This document shows positions 8,695-17,605 of a stretch of DNA of 64,000 bases, one piece after another. Every line of letters starts with the position of its first letter. Within the stretch, counting starts at the first letter, position 1. Made by a program: the position numbers and the translations under genes. The notes under the pieces were generated by a model. It made no database searches and was not told the origin of the DNA. It was given only the letters and a program-made list of their open reading frames with translations. Source of the stretch: Paraburkholderia sp. Tr-20389 (GTDB taxonomy: Bacteria > Pseudomonadota > Gammaproteobacteria > Burkholderiales > Burkholderiaceae); assembly GCF_017104565.1 (NCBI RefSeq), contig NZ_JAAGPD010000008.1, positions 124,001-188,000 of the forward strand, read 5' to 3'.

Positions 8695-9834
8695 TCAAGG
8701 CCTCGTCCGAACGGGCTTTCGCAACGCCACCGTCTCGCATAAGTCGCGGAGATGCGCAAGGCTCAAAGGTTTCGACCAGACAGGCACACCGAGTTTCGCG
8801 ACGACAGACGCCGTGCAGTCGATCGCATTGCCGGCGAGAATCCCTACACACAATTCCTGGCATCGTGCGCGCAAAAACTTCACGAGCAAATCGACCTCTG
8901 CCTCGCCTGTCCCGATGTCAATCAACACAATGTGTGGCCGGCTCGATCGATCGCCGAGCGCCTCAAGCAGCTGAAGCGGATCGGAGAACGCGACCAGCGC
9001 AGCGGCGTGTATGTCATGCACGAGAGGAAGCATGCTTCCGGCGTCCGGGCCGAGCAGCGCGACGCGTGCCCTGAAGCGCCTCAGGCGCGGCGTAGCCCGT
9101 GTGAGCCTGATCGCGTCAGCAGGCAAGCGAAGACGAAAGACGCTGCCGCGTCCGCTTCTCGACGCCGCCGTCAGCGTACCACCCAGCAGGCGCGCGAATT
9201 CGCGACCGCTCCATAAGCCAATACCGCAGTGACTATCGTAAGATCCCGTGCCGCAGTCGCGATCGCCGCGCCGATATAGCGAGAAGATATCCTCGAGTTC
9301 CGCGTGGAGTATGCCCGGCCCGGTGTCCCATACCTCGATGGAAAGGTCACGGCCGATACGCCGCGCTGCGACCATTACGCCACCCGTGCGCGTGTATTGA
9401 AGCGCGTTCATCACGAGGTTCGACAGGATCCGCCGGATCAGCGCTGCGTCAGATACGATGACATACGGTGAAGGCCGCGCCCGCAGTCTCAATCCGCGTC
9501 GATCCGCGACGGACGAGAAATCTCCGCACACCCTCGCAAGCAGATCTCCAACTTCGATTACGCTCGCGGCCGGCGTCGCCGCCGTGCCAGTCACTCTGAG
9601 CGCATCGAGCACCGTCTCGCTCATGTTGGCGATTTCGTCGAGATTCGATTCCAGCTCGTCGAACATTTCCTGACGCTGGCCATCCGGCTCGCTGCGTCTG
9701 AGCGATGTAATGCGCAGCATGGCCGCCTTGAGCGGTTGACGCACGTCGTGGCAGAACGCTGCCATGACATGCTCGCGTATCGGCGTATGATGCGGGCGCT
9801 CAGTCCGCGACGGACCGGTTGCGATGCTGCTCAT
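8695..9834 (-). CDS. soluble hybrid histidine kinase with C-terminal receiver-like domain
   Basis: The 379-residue protein has no membrane segment. It has an H-box FCHDVRQPLKA (phospho-acceptor His29), an N-box LSNLVMNALQYT (near residue 137), a G-box DTGPGI, and then from about residue 255 a receiver-like domain with VLIDIGTG and a late VWSKPLS lysine. The receiver lacks the usual DD acidic pair at its start, so it may be degenerate. Its start codon overlaps the stop of the response regulator gene in an ATGA arrangement, so the two are translationally coupled and probably form a cytosolic two-component pair. The signal is unknown. Confidence 0.85.
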   Translation of the reverse strand: MSSIATGPSRTERPHHTPIREHVMAAFCHDVRQPLKAAMLRITSLRRSEPDGQRQEMFDELESNLDEIANMSETVLDALRVTGTAATPAASVIEVGDLLARVCGDFSSVADRRGLRLRARPSPYVIVSDAALIRRILSNLVMNALQYTRTGGVMVAARRIGRDLSIEVWDTGPGILHAELEDIFSLYRRGDRDCGTGSYDSHCGIGLWSGREFARLLGGTLTAASRSGRGSVFRLRLPADAIRLTRATPRLRRFRARVALLGPDAGSMLPLVHDIHAAALVAFSDPLQLLEALGDRSSRPHIVLIDIGTGEAEVDLLVKFLRARCQELCVGILAGNAIDCTASVVAKLGVPVWSKPLSLAHLRDLCETVALRKPVRTRP

Positions 9835-10460
9835 CGGCCGTTCCGCACATCCGGGACGATGCCCGCTTCTCCCGCCTTGATCGAAGCAGCGACACGCGAC
9901 CGTACGCCGAGTTTGGCGTAAATATGCTTCACGTGGCTTTTTACCGTCGGAATGCCGAGCGCCAGTTCTTTTGCTATTTCCTTGTTCTGTTTTCCCTCGA
10001 CGATCAGCCGCATGACGGACCGCTCACGGCTCGTCAATGCTCGCCCTTCTTTCCGCGTTTCAACCTTCGTGTACACGAGATCCGGGAAATGCGAGCCGCC
10101 CGCAAGGATCAAATAAAGCGCGTGTGAAAACCCTTCGTTGCTGGTCGCTTTGGAAATGAATCCCACTGCGCGCTCGTCGAAGATTTCGCGCACCACTTCG
10201 GGGCTATCCGTTGCCGATATGACGGCGACGCGTGTATCGCACTGATTGCGGATAGTTCTTAGTAGAGACAGTCCCGTCGCGCCGGGCACATTCAGATCCG
10301 CCAGTACCAGATCGAAAGATGTCGACACAAGCGCCTTGACGACTTCCGATACGCTCCCTACGAGCGTGACATGACAACCCGGCGCCAGGCGTACTATCTC
10401 GTCCCGGAGCGCACGAGCAAACAAGGGGTGATCTTCGACGAGTAGAACGCGCATGGTCAT
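9831..10460 (-). CDS. NarL/LuxR-type response regulator
   Basis: The 209-residue protein has an N-terminal receiver with the acidic pair VEDH (E9, D10), phospho-acceptor D55 in LVLADLNVPG, and a conserved lysine in VGFISKATS. The C-terminal LuxR-type helix-turn-helix (LTSRERSVMRLIVEGKQNKEIA, then VKSHVKHIYAKL) spans residues about 140-200. It is the upstream partner of the hybrid kinase at 8695-9834. Targets are not apparent; the nearest large unregulated operon is the eCIS at 13492, so control of that locus is possible but unproven. A second in-frame ATG lies at codon 3. Confidence 0.9.
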   Translation of the reverse strand: MTMRVLLVEDHPLFARALRDEIVRLAPGCHVTLVGSVSEVVKALVSTSFDLVLADLNVPGATGLSLLRTIRNQCDTRVAVISATDSPEVVREIFDERAVGFISKATSNEGFSHALYLILAGGSHFPDLVYTKVETRKEGRALTSRERSVMRLIVEGKQNKEIAKELALGIPTVKSHVKHIYAKLGVRSRVAASIKAGEAGIVPDVRNGR

Positions 10461-10752
10461 TCTCGTTTTGGCATGCCATTCAGATCAACCCGAAAAATGC
10501 ACATGGCAGGGTGATCGGTTTGCCTTAACAGACTATGCATTACATCAGCCAAATTCAAGGTTCCGCTTTTCATCCGCTGGCCGTTCATCTCGCGGACGAT
10601 AGCGTTAAACAATCCCGATATCTATTGTCAAAACTGGTGCTTGTTCTTCATTCCATCACAATCGGACGCACTGTCCCCTCCGTTTGAGAGAGGCATAAAA
10701 CGCTGCATGGTTCTGTACGCCAGACAACTCAATCGCGCAATTGATACCGTGA
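10461..10752. other. AT-richer intergenic region upstream of the response regulator
   Basis: This 292-base stretch separates the response regulator start from the end of the three-domain transferase gene. It is visibly poorer in GC than its surroundings and should hold the promoter of the two-component operon. No convincing hairpin, sigma-54 promoter or small gene was found. Confidence 0.4.
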
Positions 10753-13101
10753 TCAGCGAACGGTTCGCGTGAACCGCTCGATCTGATCCATTCGCCACAG
10801 TGCGAGGCTCTTATCCGCGAAACGCCCGCCAACTTCAGTGCATTTCTCGTTGATTATTCTTAGCGGCTCAGGAAAGTCGAACGGCGACAGTTGAAAATTC
10901 AACGTCCGCCAGCCGCCCGTCGCGATATCGATATTCTCCCGTCGAGCCGGGAAAGTCGTTGTCAGCAAGTACCGCGATCCGCTTTGCGCGAAAGCCGCCA
11001 AGGCTCGGCCTACATCGGCGAACGACAGATGAACCAGAAGATCTCTGCACAGGATCAGATCGGCAGCGGGCAGATCATCGCGCGTGATGTCGCGCCGTAT
11101 GAACCGCCAGCCGTCGCGCGCATGCAGGCGCTGGTTTTCGTCAACCAGGCGCTGGACAATGTCGATCCCGACATATTCCTGGATGCCGAGCTCGACGCGC
11201 CTCACCCAGTTCACGTCGCCACATCCGACGTCAAGAAGCGATTTCACGCCGATGCCCTGTATCAGATCCGGAAGATTGCGGCGGAGTTCTTCCGTCTGAA
11301 CGAGGCATGAACCCGGCCCAGAAACGGATTCGTCACTATGTTTCACTCCGCGAAGAAACGCCGCCTCGAATCTCTTCTCGAGAACACCCGCCTCTTGCGG
11401 AACCGGCTGGCAGAGCCGCGCCGCACTGCCGCGCCGAGGTTCCGTTTGCGCAATCGCGCGCTCGATAACCGGTTGCCAGAACCGCTCCCACTGGTGCGTG
11501 AAATCCCAGTTCTGCTCCATCCACAATCGGCAGGATTGTCCTCTCGACGCAAGTTTCGCGGGGCCCGCCTCAATCAGGGATGTCAGTTCGGCTTCCAGCG
11601 ACTCGCGTGTGGCGAAGACGAACGGCGCATCCTGCGCATGGGTGCTGCACGCCCTGATCACCTCTTTCACACCCTGCAGAAGCCCAACGCCATTGACGAC
11701 GACACACCCTAGCGTGAGGCCTTCGAGACTGTTGCGGTGATAACTGCCCGTGACGCACTCGTCAATCAGGATATGGGCCTTCTGCTTCGCGCTCAGCGAT
11801 TCTGCGTGAGTCAGGAAACGGTCACGCACCGTTTCTATCTGTACGGGCCACCGGCTCGCCACGCGCTCCAGCACGCGCATCGTGCTCTCATAGCCCTTCC
11901 CATGCCAATACAGCTGATGCCCTTGAGGGTAGCTCTCATGCTTTCCCGACGGCGTATACGCGATCGTCACGATGTCAGGCTTCGGCCGAACCTGCCAGGA
12001 CGCCTGCCACCATGGAACCGGATTGGGCACGATGAACCATCCTTCGAATTCCGCCAGCGTGGCCTGATACTGCCCGACGACCATGCCGGGAAATCCACGC
12101 TTCACAAAAGCCGGATCGACATTCGACATGTAGTTGTGCGCCATCGTGACAACCGGCTTGCTGTCCACGAGCGTGCGATGCCGCGCGTCCACCTTGCCGT
12201 TGTGAACGATGATCACGTCGGCCTTGTGCAGTGCCGCCTCAGCCGCCAGCGGGTCGACTGACCACTCGATCGTATCGTCGCCATCGAAGCGCACACCATT
12301 TCCATATGCGCGCGTCTGCCAGACGCATTGAGCGTCGTGACCGGTCCGCTCGCGAATGCACCGGGCGAGCACAGCGGGGACGCCGACGACCGGCGTCGTT
12401 GCATAGGAAACGATCGAAAGCGACCGGGCGGTCTTCCGTGATCCAGCGGAAGCGGCGCGAGGTTCTGTGAACGCACTGCAGGCCGTCTTCGGAAAAGCCG
12501 TCAAACGACTCGCGCTGCTCAGATTGAACACTTCGATGCCGCCCCTCTGCAGCGCTCCGTAGAGGTTACGGTATTGCGCGTCGATATCCGCCAGCCGCAC
12601 TGACAACGGATGTGCGTTCGTCCGGCTGAAGAAATGATGCTCGGTGAAATCGACGCCGATGATCCCGATGCGGCGTGCGCCCATGTACACCGCCAGACAC
12701 AACGCGACATACGGCGAATTCTGCGTATAGTGCAACACGTTCTCGCGATTCATCTGCTCGATATCGATGCCGGCGAAATGCCCTAACCGGATCGACGCGA
12801 TGGGCGGGCGCACTCGGCCCAGATCGAGCTGGGTGAACAACGTCCGAGCGCCGGACTCCTCCACATAGCGGTAACGGTCGCCGCCAAACTGCGCCGGCGG
12901 ATTCAACACGACCAGATAATCCGGCGTGAACAATCGCCCCACATCGTTCACGCCGATGGTGATCGTGCGGCGAGGCTCGATCAGTTCATGCAACGACGTG
13001 CCGCAACCGCAGACGATGATCGTTTCATCGCGGTGGCAATTCCGAAAATCGGAAAGCGAAAGGGCTGAAGTCTTGCCTGCGTGTCGCGCGGTCGTCGTCA
13101 T
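10753..13101 (-). CDS. three-domain protein: DUF115/MptE-like, glycosyltransferase-like and SAM methyltransferase
   Basis: The 782-residue protein appears to join three enzyme domains. Residues about 20-195 resemble DUF115/MptE-like proteins (IIVCGCGTSL loop, then IGIIGVDFTEHHFF). Residues about 225-545 look like a GT-B glycosyltransferase (LSIVSYATTPVVGVP, VVTMAHNY, VPNPVPWW, then a C-terminal DECVTGSYHRNSLEG donor-site-like segment). Residues about 600-770 are a class I methyltransferase with the SAM loop LLDVGCGDVNW near residue 625. DUF115 domains occur in Maf flagellin glycosyltransferases, so a glycan-transfer and methylation role is plausible. The gene is divergent from the eCIS operon and shares its upstream region; whether it modifies eCIS particles is speculative. 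Confidence 0.75.
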   Translation of the reverse strand: MTTTARHAGKTSALSLSDFRNCHRDETIIVCGCGTSLHELIEPRRTITIGVNDVGRLFTPDYLVVLNPPAQFGGDRYRYVEESGARTLFTQLDLGRVRPPIASIRLGHFAGIDIEQMNRENVLHYTQNSPYVALCLAVYMGARRIGIIGVDFTEHHFFSRTNAHPLSVRLADIDAQYRNLYGALQRGGIEVFNLSSASRLTAFPKTACSAFTEPRAASAGSRKTARSLSIVSYATTPVVGVPAVLARCIRERTGHDAQCVWQTRAYGNGVRFDGDDTIEWSVDPLAAEAALHKADVIIVHNGKVDARHRTLVDSKPVVTMAHNYMSNVDPAFVKRGFPGMVVGQYQATLAEFEGWFIVPNPVPWWQASWQVRPKPDIVTIAYTPSGKHESYPQGHQLYWHGKGYESTMRVLERVASRWPVQIETVRDRFLTHAESLSAKQKAHILIDECVTGSYHRNSLEGLTLGCVVVNGVGLLQGVKEVIRACSTHAQDAPFVFATRESLEAELTSLIEAGPAKLASRGQSCRLWMEQNWDFTHQWERFWQPVIERAIAQTEPRRGSAARLCQPVPQEAGVLEKRFEAAFLRGVKHSDESVSGPGSCLVQTEELRRNLPDLIQGIGVKSLLDVGCGDVNWVRRVELGIQEYVGIDIVQRLVDENQRLHARDGWRFIRRDITRDDLPAADLILCRDLLVHLSFADVGRALAAFAQSGSRYLLTTTFPARRENIDIATGGWRTLNFQLSPFDFPEPLRIINEKCTEVGGRFADKSLALWRMDQIERFTRTVR

Positions 13102-13491
13102 GACAGTGATTCCCTCGTGCGGCTGCTGTCATCGCTGCGCATGACAAGCTGGACTCAGCATAGAACACCGCACGCAGCCGGCAAAACCTCACCGCAATCG
13201 AACCACGCGAGCGGCAACCGCCTGCGGCGCGCTGCAGGCCCGACGACGCGACCGGCTTGGATCGCAGCCGTATCATCCGCGACGTCATCCCTCATCCATA
13301 GGGATGACAGCCCGGGAGGATACCGCTCATCCCTTTGGATGATTGACGCATGTCCATGCGCAACCAAGACTTGATCATGCAGGCAATCCCAATGTGTGCA
13401 ACCTCGCCTCATCACGGGACCAACCGCATAGGGAACACCCGTCACGCCTTGCTGGGTGTGCCGGATCGATCGATTCGCAATGGAGATGGCC
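13102..13491. promoter_or_regulatory. divergent promoter region of the eCIS operon with TCATCC/GGATGA inverted repeats
   Basis: This 390-base gap carries no credible gene. It must contain the promoters of the transferase gene (leftward) and the sheath operon (rightward). Within 13273-13342 the hexamer TCATCC or its complement GGATGA occurs six times: 13273, 13285, 13292, 13302 (complement), 13327 and 13337 (complement). Two perfect inverted repeats stand out: nine bases at 13284-13292/13300-13308 (loop of seven) and six bases at 13327-13332/13337-13342 (loop of four). The pattern looks like multiple binding sites for a dimeric regulator rather than a terminator, since no T-run follows. Confidence 0.55.
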
Positions 13492-15288
13492 ATGCCCGTG
13501 ACCACGTCGTACCCCGGCATCTACATTCAGGAGCGGCAGAGCCTGATTCATACGGTCACCGCAGCGCCTACCAATATCGCCGTGTTCATCGGCTATACGC
13601 ATCCGCTGAAAACGGTGCCCAAGAACCTTGATCAGCCTTATCAGATATTCGGGTTTGCTGACTATCAACGGCAGTTCGGCGGGTTTCTGCACAGCCAGGC
13701 GTACGCGAACGCCGGTTCGGTCGCGGCGCCTGCCGGGCAGTCGTTCGGCGACATGGCGCAGGCCGTCAATCAGTTTTTTTTGAACGGGGGCACCAATGCC
13801 TATGTGGTGTCGCTCGACCACACCAAGGTAACGGCGGGCACCGCAACGGTTGCCGGGATCACGTTCACCGCACGGGAAATCACCGATGACGTGTGGGAAA
13901 TGCAGATAGCAATCGTGCCTGTACCGACCGACGTGAAGCCTTCGCCTCCCGTAGCATCGCCACCTGTCGCATCACCACCCGTGGCATCTCCGCCCGCGGC
14001 ATCGCCACCCGTTGCATCGCCACCTGTGGCCTCTCCGCCTGTCGTCTCGCCACCCGTTGGCTCGCCGCCCGTAGTGTCACCCAAGCTGCCCAAGGTGGCC
14101 GACATCGTGATCACGTATCGGCAGAAAGGCGTGAGTCAGGGACAGCAGCCGGCACCCGCCATTACGGAGACCTATCGTCGCGTATCGCTCGATACACACC
14201 AGTCGGACGGCACGCTCAATCCCAACTACATCTTCACGCGATTCGGCACGCAAGATTCGCCCGTATCGAACCTGGTGACCGTGAGTTCAGGCTCTCCCGC
14301 CCCCACCGGATTTCCTGCGGCTGCAAGTACGCTCACGGTAACCAAAGCGACCCTCCCAACGCCGCTATTCGCTTCGGACGATTTCAAGCGGGTCATGCAG
14401 GACGACTTCGCGCTCGACAAACTCCCCGTCTTCAACCTGATGAACATTCCGGGCGTCGTCGATGTCTCCGTGCTGAGCACCGCCGAGGCATTCTGCGAGC
14501 GCAAACGAGCGTTCCTGATCGTTGATCCGCCGGTCACGGATTCCGCCGACGGCACGCTCGAAGGCTTTTCGGACCGGATACAGGACACCGTCGGTGCAGG
14601 CCAGATTCCGCAAAGCGCGAACGGCGCGCTGTATTTTCCCTATCTCTATTCGCCTGACCCCTTTACTGGCGCGACAATCAATTCATCGACGAGAAAATTG
14701 AACGAGATTCCCCCGGGCGCCACGGTCGCGGGCCTGTTTGCGGCCACCGACCTCGCACGCGGAGTATGGAAAGCACCGGCTGGCTTCCAGACGACGGCAA
14801 GAAACGTCACGGGCGTCGTGGAGCGCGGCCGCATGACGGACCCGCGCCAGGGTGTGCTCAATCCGATCGGCGTGAACTGTCTGCGCGACTTTCCGAATAT
14901 CCCGACTGTCGTTTTCGGCGCTCGCACGCTCGTGACACTGACCAACGAGCAATGGCGATACGTGCCCGTGCGGCGGATGGCGCTCTTTCTGGAGCAGAGC
15001 CTGTACGCGAGCCTAGGCTGGGTCGTCTTCGAGCCGAATGCCGATCCGACATGGAAAGCGATCACGCTGGAAGTGACGGGGTTCATGTACGGACTGTTTC
15101 GCCAGGGTGCATTCGCCGGCACGACCACCACCACGGCCTTCGATGTCCAGTGCAACAGCCAGACCACGACGCAGGACGACATCAATAACGGCATCGTCAA
15201 CATCGTTGTCTCCTTCGCGCCGCTCAAGCCTGCCGAATTCGTCGTAATCACGATCGCGCAGATCGCCGGACAGACACAGACAACCTGA
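13492..15288 (+). CDS. contractile injection system sheath protein
   Basis: The 598-residue protein matches phage tail sheath proteins. It begins with the conserved TSYPGIYIQE strand, has TNIAVFIGYT in the N-terminal domain, and ends in the C-terminal sheath core (YVPVRRMALFLEQSL, VFEPNADPTWKAI, then VSFAPLKPAEFVVITI). Monomers polymerise around the tube and contract to drive it out. Start 13492 has GGAG seven bases upstream and is where homology begins; two other in-frame ATGs lie at 13480 and 13486. Unusually, residues 151-195 are nine five-residue SPPVA-type repeats, which probably extend a surface loop. No second sheath gene is present in the cluster. Confidence 0.93.
   Translation: MPVTTSYPGIYIQERQSLIHTVTAAPTNIAVFIGYTHPLKTVPKNLDQPYQIFGFADYQRQFGGFLHSQAYANAGSVAAPAGQSFGDMAQAVNQFFLNGGTNAYVVSLDHTKVTAGTATVAGITFTAREITDDVWEMQIAIVPVPTDVKPSPPVASPPVASPPVASPPAASPPVASPPVASPPVVSPPVGSPPVVSPKLPKVADIVITYRQKGVSQGQQPAPAITETYRRVSLDTHQSDGTLNPNYIFTRFGTQDSPVSNLVTVSSGSPAPTGFPAAASTLTVTKATLPTPLFASDDFKRVMQDDFALDKLPVFNLMNIPGVVDVSVLSTAEAFCERKRAFLIVDPPVTDSADGTLEGFSDRIQDTVGAGQIPQSANGALYFPYLYSPDPFTGATINSSTRKLNEIPPGATVAGLFAATDLARGVWKAPAGFQTTARNVTGVVERGRMTDPRQGVLNPIGVNCLRDFPNIPTVVFGARTLVTLTNEQWRYVPVRRMALFLEQSLYASLGWVVFEPNADPTWKAITLEVTGFMYGLFRQGAFAGTTTTTAFDVQCNSQTTTQDDINNGIVNIVVSFAPLKPAEFVVITIAQIAGQTQTT
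13942..14076 (+). repeat. nine tandem 15-base repeats encoding SPPVA-type units in the sheath gene
   Basis: Nine in-frame 15-base units encode S-P-P-V-A or close variants (SPPAA, SPPVV, SPPVG) in a row. The codons vary between units, so the repeat is older than a recent slippage event, but the unit length of a multiple of three would tolerate copy-number changes. The reverse strand gives spurious glycine/threonine-rich open frames here. Confidence 0.85.
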
Positions 15289-15338
15289 TCCAGCCCGGGT
15301 ATCCGCCACGAACCCACTTCATGTGCTGAGGTTCCACC

Positions 15339-15848
15339 ATGCCAACCAAGGGCTTTAGCGTCAACATCAACCGGTACGATCCGTACAAGTCGTTTCGCTT
15401 TTTGGTGTTCTTTGGCACTGGCACCGACCCGATCCTCGGCGTCAACAAGGTGACCGGTCTGAAACGCTCGTCCGACGTGATCGACTACAAGGAAGGCGGT
15501 GACCCGATCATCCGCAAAGGTCTGGGCCGCACCAAGTACGAATCGATCACGCTCGAACGCGGGATCACGCAGGGCATGGATTTCATCCACTGGGCGGACA
15601 TGTCCCAGCAGATCATCAAAGGCCAGGCGCAAACGAGTCTCGCTAATCTGCGCCAGGACATTCATATCCAGTTGCTCAACGAGGCGGGGCAACCCGTGAT
15701 CGCGTACATCGTGCACCGGTGCTGGGTATCGGAATATCAGGTACACGATTTCGACGCGAACGGTTCCGCTATCGCTCTCGAACATGTGAAGCTCGAGAAC
15801 GAAGGCTGGGAACGCGACTCGAGCGTCTTCGAAATACCGGAAATCTAG
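15339..15848 (+). CDS. contractile injection system tube protein
   Basis: The 169-residue protein belongs to the tail-tube (gp19-like, conserved phage tail region) family: it opens with an aromatic strand (YKSFRFLVFFG), has VNKVTGLKRSSDVIDYKEGG, the GLGRTKYESITLERG tube-ring strand, and ends with a conserved C-terminal strand (ALEHVKLENEGWERD). Hexameric rings of this protein form the inner tube. It follows the sheath by 50 bases, with GAGG upstream of its start. Most Afp/PVC loci carry several tube genes; only one is seen here. Confidence 0.92.
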   Translation: MPTKGFSVNINRYDPYKSFRFLVFFGTGTDPILGVNKVTGLKRSSDVIDYKEGGDPIIRKGLGRTKYESITLERGITQGMDFIHWADMSQQIIKGQAQTSLANLRQDIHIQLLNEAGQPVIAYIVHRCWVSEYQVHDFDANGSAIALEHVKLENEGWERDSSVFEIPEI

Positions 15849-16697
15849 ATGAGCGCGACGCTCGACATGAGCCTACCGGGGGGGCGCTCGATGTCCTTAT
15901 GCTTGCCGTTGAGCGGCACCGCCGTGAGTGTCGCGCCCCCAACCGGCGCGGAGGATCTCATGCTGATCGAAGAAACGGATCAGGCGCTCTCCGTGGCGCT
16001 GCGCTTCATCGAACGCCTGGTCAATGCCGGGCAGGGCGAGCAATTCGACGCAGCCGCCATACCTTTCTACGATCTCGAGTTCCTGCTGTTTCGCGTGCGT
16101 CAGCAACTGCTCGGCGACCGCATTGCGACGGATACCGCGTGCCAGGCCCCCGGATGCGCGGCGCGCGTCGACATTTCGTTCGGCATCGACGATTACCTGC
16201 GTCATCACAGGCCGCTTGGACAGCCGTGGAAATCGCGCACGTGGGAAGCCGTCGAGGCCGAACTGCACTGGTACCGGCTGATGCGCCGAGCCGACGGCAC
16301 AGAACTGGGGCTGTTCCGGCTTCCCACGGCACGCGACCTCGTCGAACTGCAGCATACGCGAGGCGCGAGTGAACGCCTCGCCGAGCGTTGCATCCGGCCG
16401 CGCGGCCGGGGACACAATGAGCGGCGCGTCATAGAAGGTGCAATGCACTTGATCGCGCCCTGTCTGTCCGGAAATCTGAGCGGCTACTGTCCTGCTTGCG
16501 GCGCACCCATCTCGGTTCTGTTCGAGCCGCGTCAATACTTTCTCGCCGAACTGCGCGAGCGGGCGCAATTCGTTCTGGAAGATGTCCATCTGCTGGCCGA
16601 GCATTATCACTGGAGTGAAAGCGAAATTCTCGCGATGCCCAATCGCAGACGTGTCGCTTATGCGGAACTGGCACGCCACTCGCACGTGGTGACATGA
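15849..16697 (+). CDS. T4-baseplate-like protein with four-cysteine motif
   Basis: The 282-residue protein starts on the base after the tube gene's stop. It resembles the T4_baseplate family of phage and eCIS baseplate or assembly proteins. Cysteines 98 and 103 (CQAPGC) and 214 and 217 (CPAC) are spaced as a split zinc-binding site, a feature often seen in these proteins. The predicted role is baseplate assembly or chaperoning. The assignment rests on context plus weak family resemblance. Confidence 0.65.
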   Translation: MSATLDMSLPGGRSMSLCLPLSGTAVSVAPPTGAEDLMLIEETDQALSVALRFIERLVNAGQGEQFDAAAIPFYDLEFLLFRVRQQLLGDRIATDTACQAPGCAARVDISFGIDDYLRHHRPLGQPWKSRTWEAVEAELHWYRLMRRADGTELGLFRLPTARDLVELQHTRGASERLAERCIRPRGRGHNERRVIEGAMHLIAPCLSGNLSGYCPACGAPISVLFEPRQYFLAELRERAQFVLEDVHLLAEHYHWSESEILAMPNRRRVAYAELARHSHVVT

Positions 16698-17605
16698 TGA
16701 CGCGCCGAGGCTACCTCACCCAGCTGGTCGGAGGCGCCACTGCGCAGGTGCCTCAGGCCACTCTTGTGCCGCCGCGCCTGCTGTTTCGTGCGCTGCCTGA
16801 TCCAGCCGGCTTTGCGGGGATCGAAGAGCACACCAGCGTGCCCGTTTCAGCCTTGGACGGGAAGCGCGGCGCGAGGACGCGCTCCAGCAGCATCGCGCCG
16901 ATGAGCCCGTCGGCACACTTGCCGAACCTTCGGAATCCATCGGGCCAGCGCGGCCAGCGCACGTTGTCCGACGAGGCCACGAGGCCCGATGCGAGCGTCA
17001 CGGAGTCGCGGCCGTCCGCACAGCGCGCGGCGCCGCACACGCGGGTCGAATCGGCTACCGTCACGCACATCACACCGCCTGCGACGCACGCGCCCGCCGA
17101 CCGCCTCGAACCCGTCCGCGACCGACGACGCGTAGACAACGGCAATCCGGCCGATCTTCTCCGCCCGCAGCCTCCGGCTATTGAACCGGCGGCGTCGGCG
17201 TTCGGCCCATCGCGCGAAACACACCGTGCCTCGTTTGAACCTCGCATGGCTGCAAGTGAACCCGATGTGAATGTGCCGCGACCACCGCGCCAGCCGGAAA
17301 CGGCCGGCAGGGCAGATGAAGGCAGCGTGCAGCTGCGTCGCGTATCGCCTGGCGACCCGCCGTCCAGCTTGCGCCATCAGGCTCCCGCCGAAGAGCCGAC
17401 GTGGTTGCCTCGGCAAGCGTCGCCCGCCTCTCCCGTTACCGCACCGCATGCGCAGACGCAAGTGCGCATCGGCACGCTCGAAGTCAGGCTCGTTCCTCCT
17501 CCCCTCGCCCAGCCGGCCCCTGCTGCGGCGCCCGCCGCGCTCCAGCCGCGTCCCGCGGCTGCGCTTGCGAGAGGTTTTTCCATCTTCGGATTCAGGCAGA
17601 GTTAA
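16694..17605 (+). CDS. disordered Pro/Arg/Ala-rich protein of the eCIS operon
   Basis: The 303-residue protein overlaps the preceding gene by four bases (ATGA). Apart from a short ordered-looking N-terminus (TRRGYLTQLVGGA) and a C-terminal tail (LEVRLVPPPL, then FSIFGFRQS), the sequence is dominated by Pro, Ala, Arg and Ser and is probably disordered. No enzymatic motif is visible. Its place between baseplate genes, and tight coupling on both sides, suggest a structural or assembly role. It is not recognised as a known family. The heavy GC content makes several shadow frames, but only this frame is coupled to both neighbours. Confidence 0.6.
   Translation: MMTRRGYLTQLVGGATAQVPQATLVPPRLLFRALPDPAGFAGIEEHTSVPVSALDGKRGARTRSSSIAPMSPSAHLPNLRNPSGQRGQRTLSDEATRPDASVTESRPSAQRAAPHTRVESATVTHITPPATHAPADRLEPVRDRRRVDNGNPADLLRPQPPAIEPAASAFGPSRETHRASFEPRMAASEPDVNVPRPPRQPETAGRADEGSVQLRRVSPGDPPSSLRHQAPAEEPTWLPRQASPASPVTAPHAQTQVRIGTLEVRLVPPPLAQPAPAAAPAALQPRPAAALARGFSIFGFRQS

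Noticed and set aside
10500-10530. Sigma-54 promoter (TGGCAGG ... TTTGC)
   Set aside because: The spacing between the GG and GC elements is several bases too long for a -24/-12 promoter.
13456-13491. Earlier start for the sheath gene
   Set aside because: The extension adds non-homologous residues, while GGAG is well placed for 13492.
13942-14076. CRISPR-like array
   Set aside because: The units are 15-base in-frame coding repeats without spacers; the same holds for 28519-28655.
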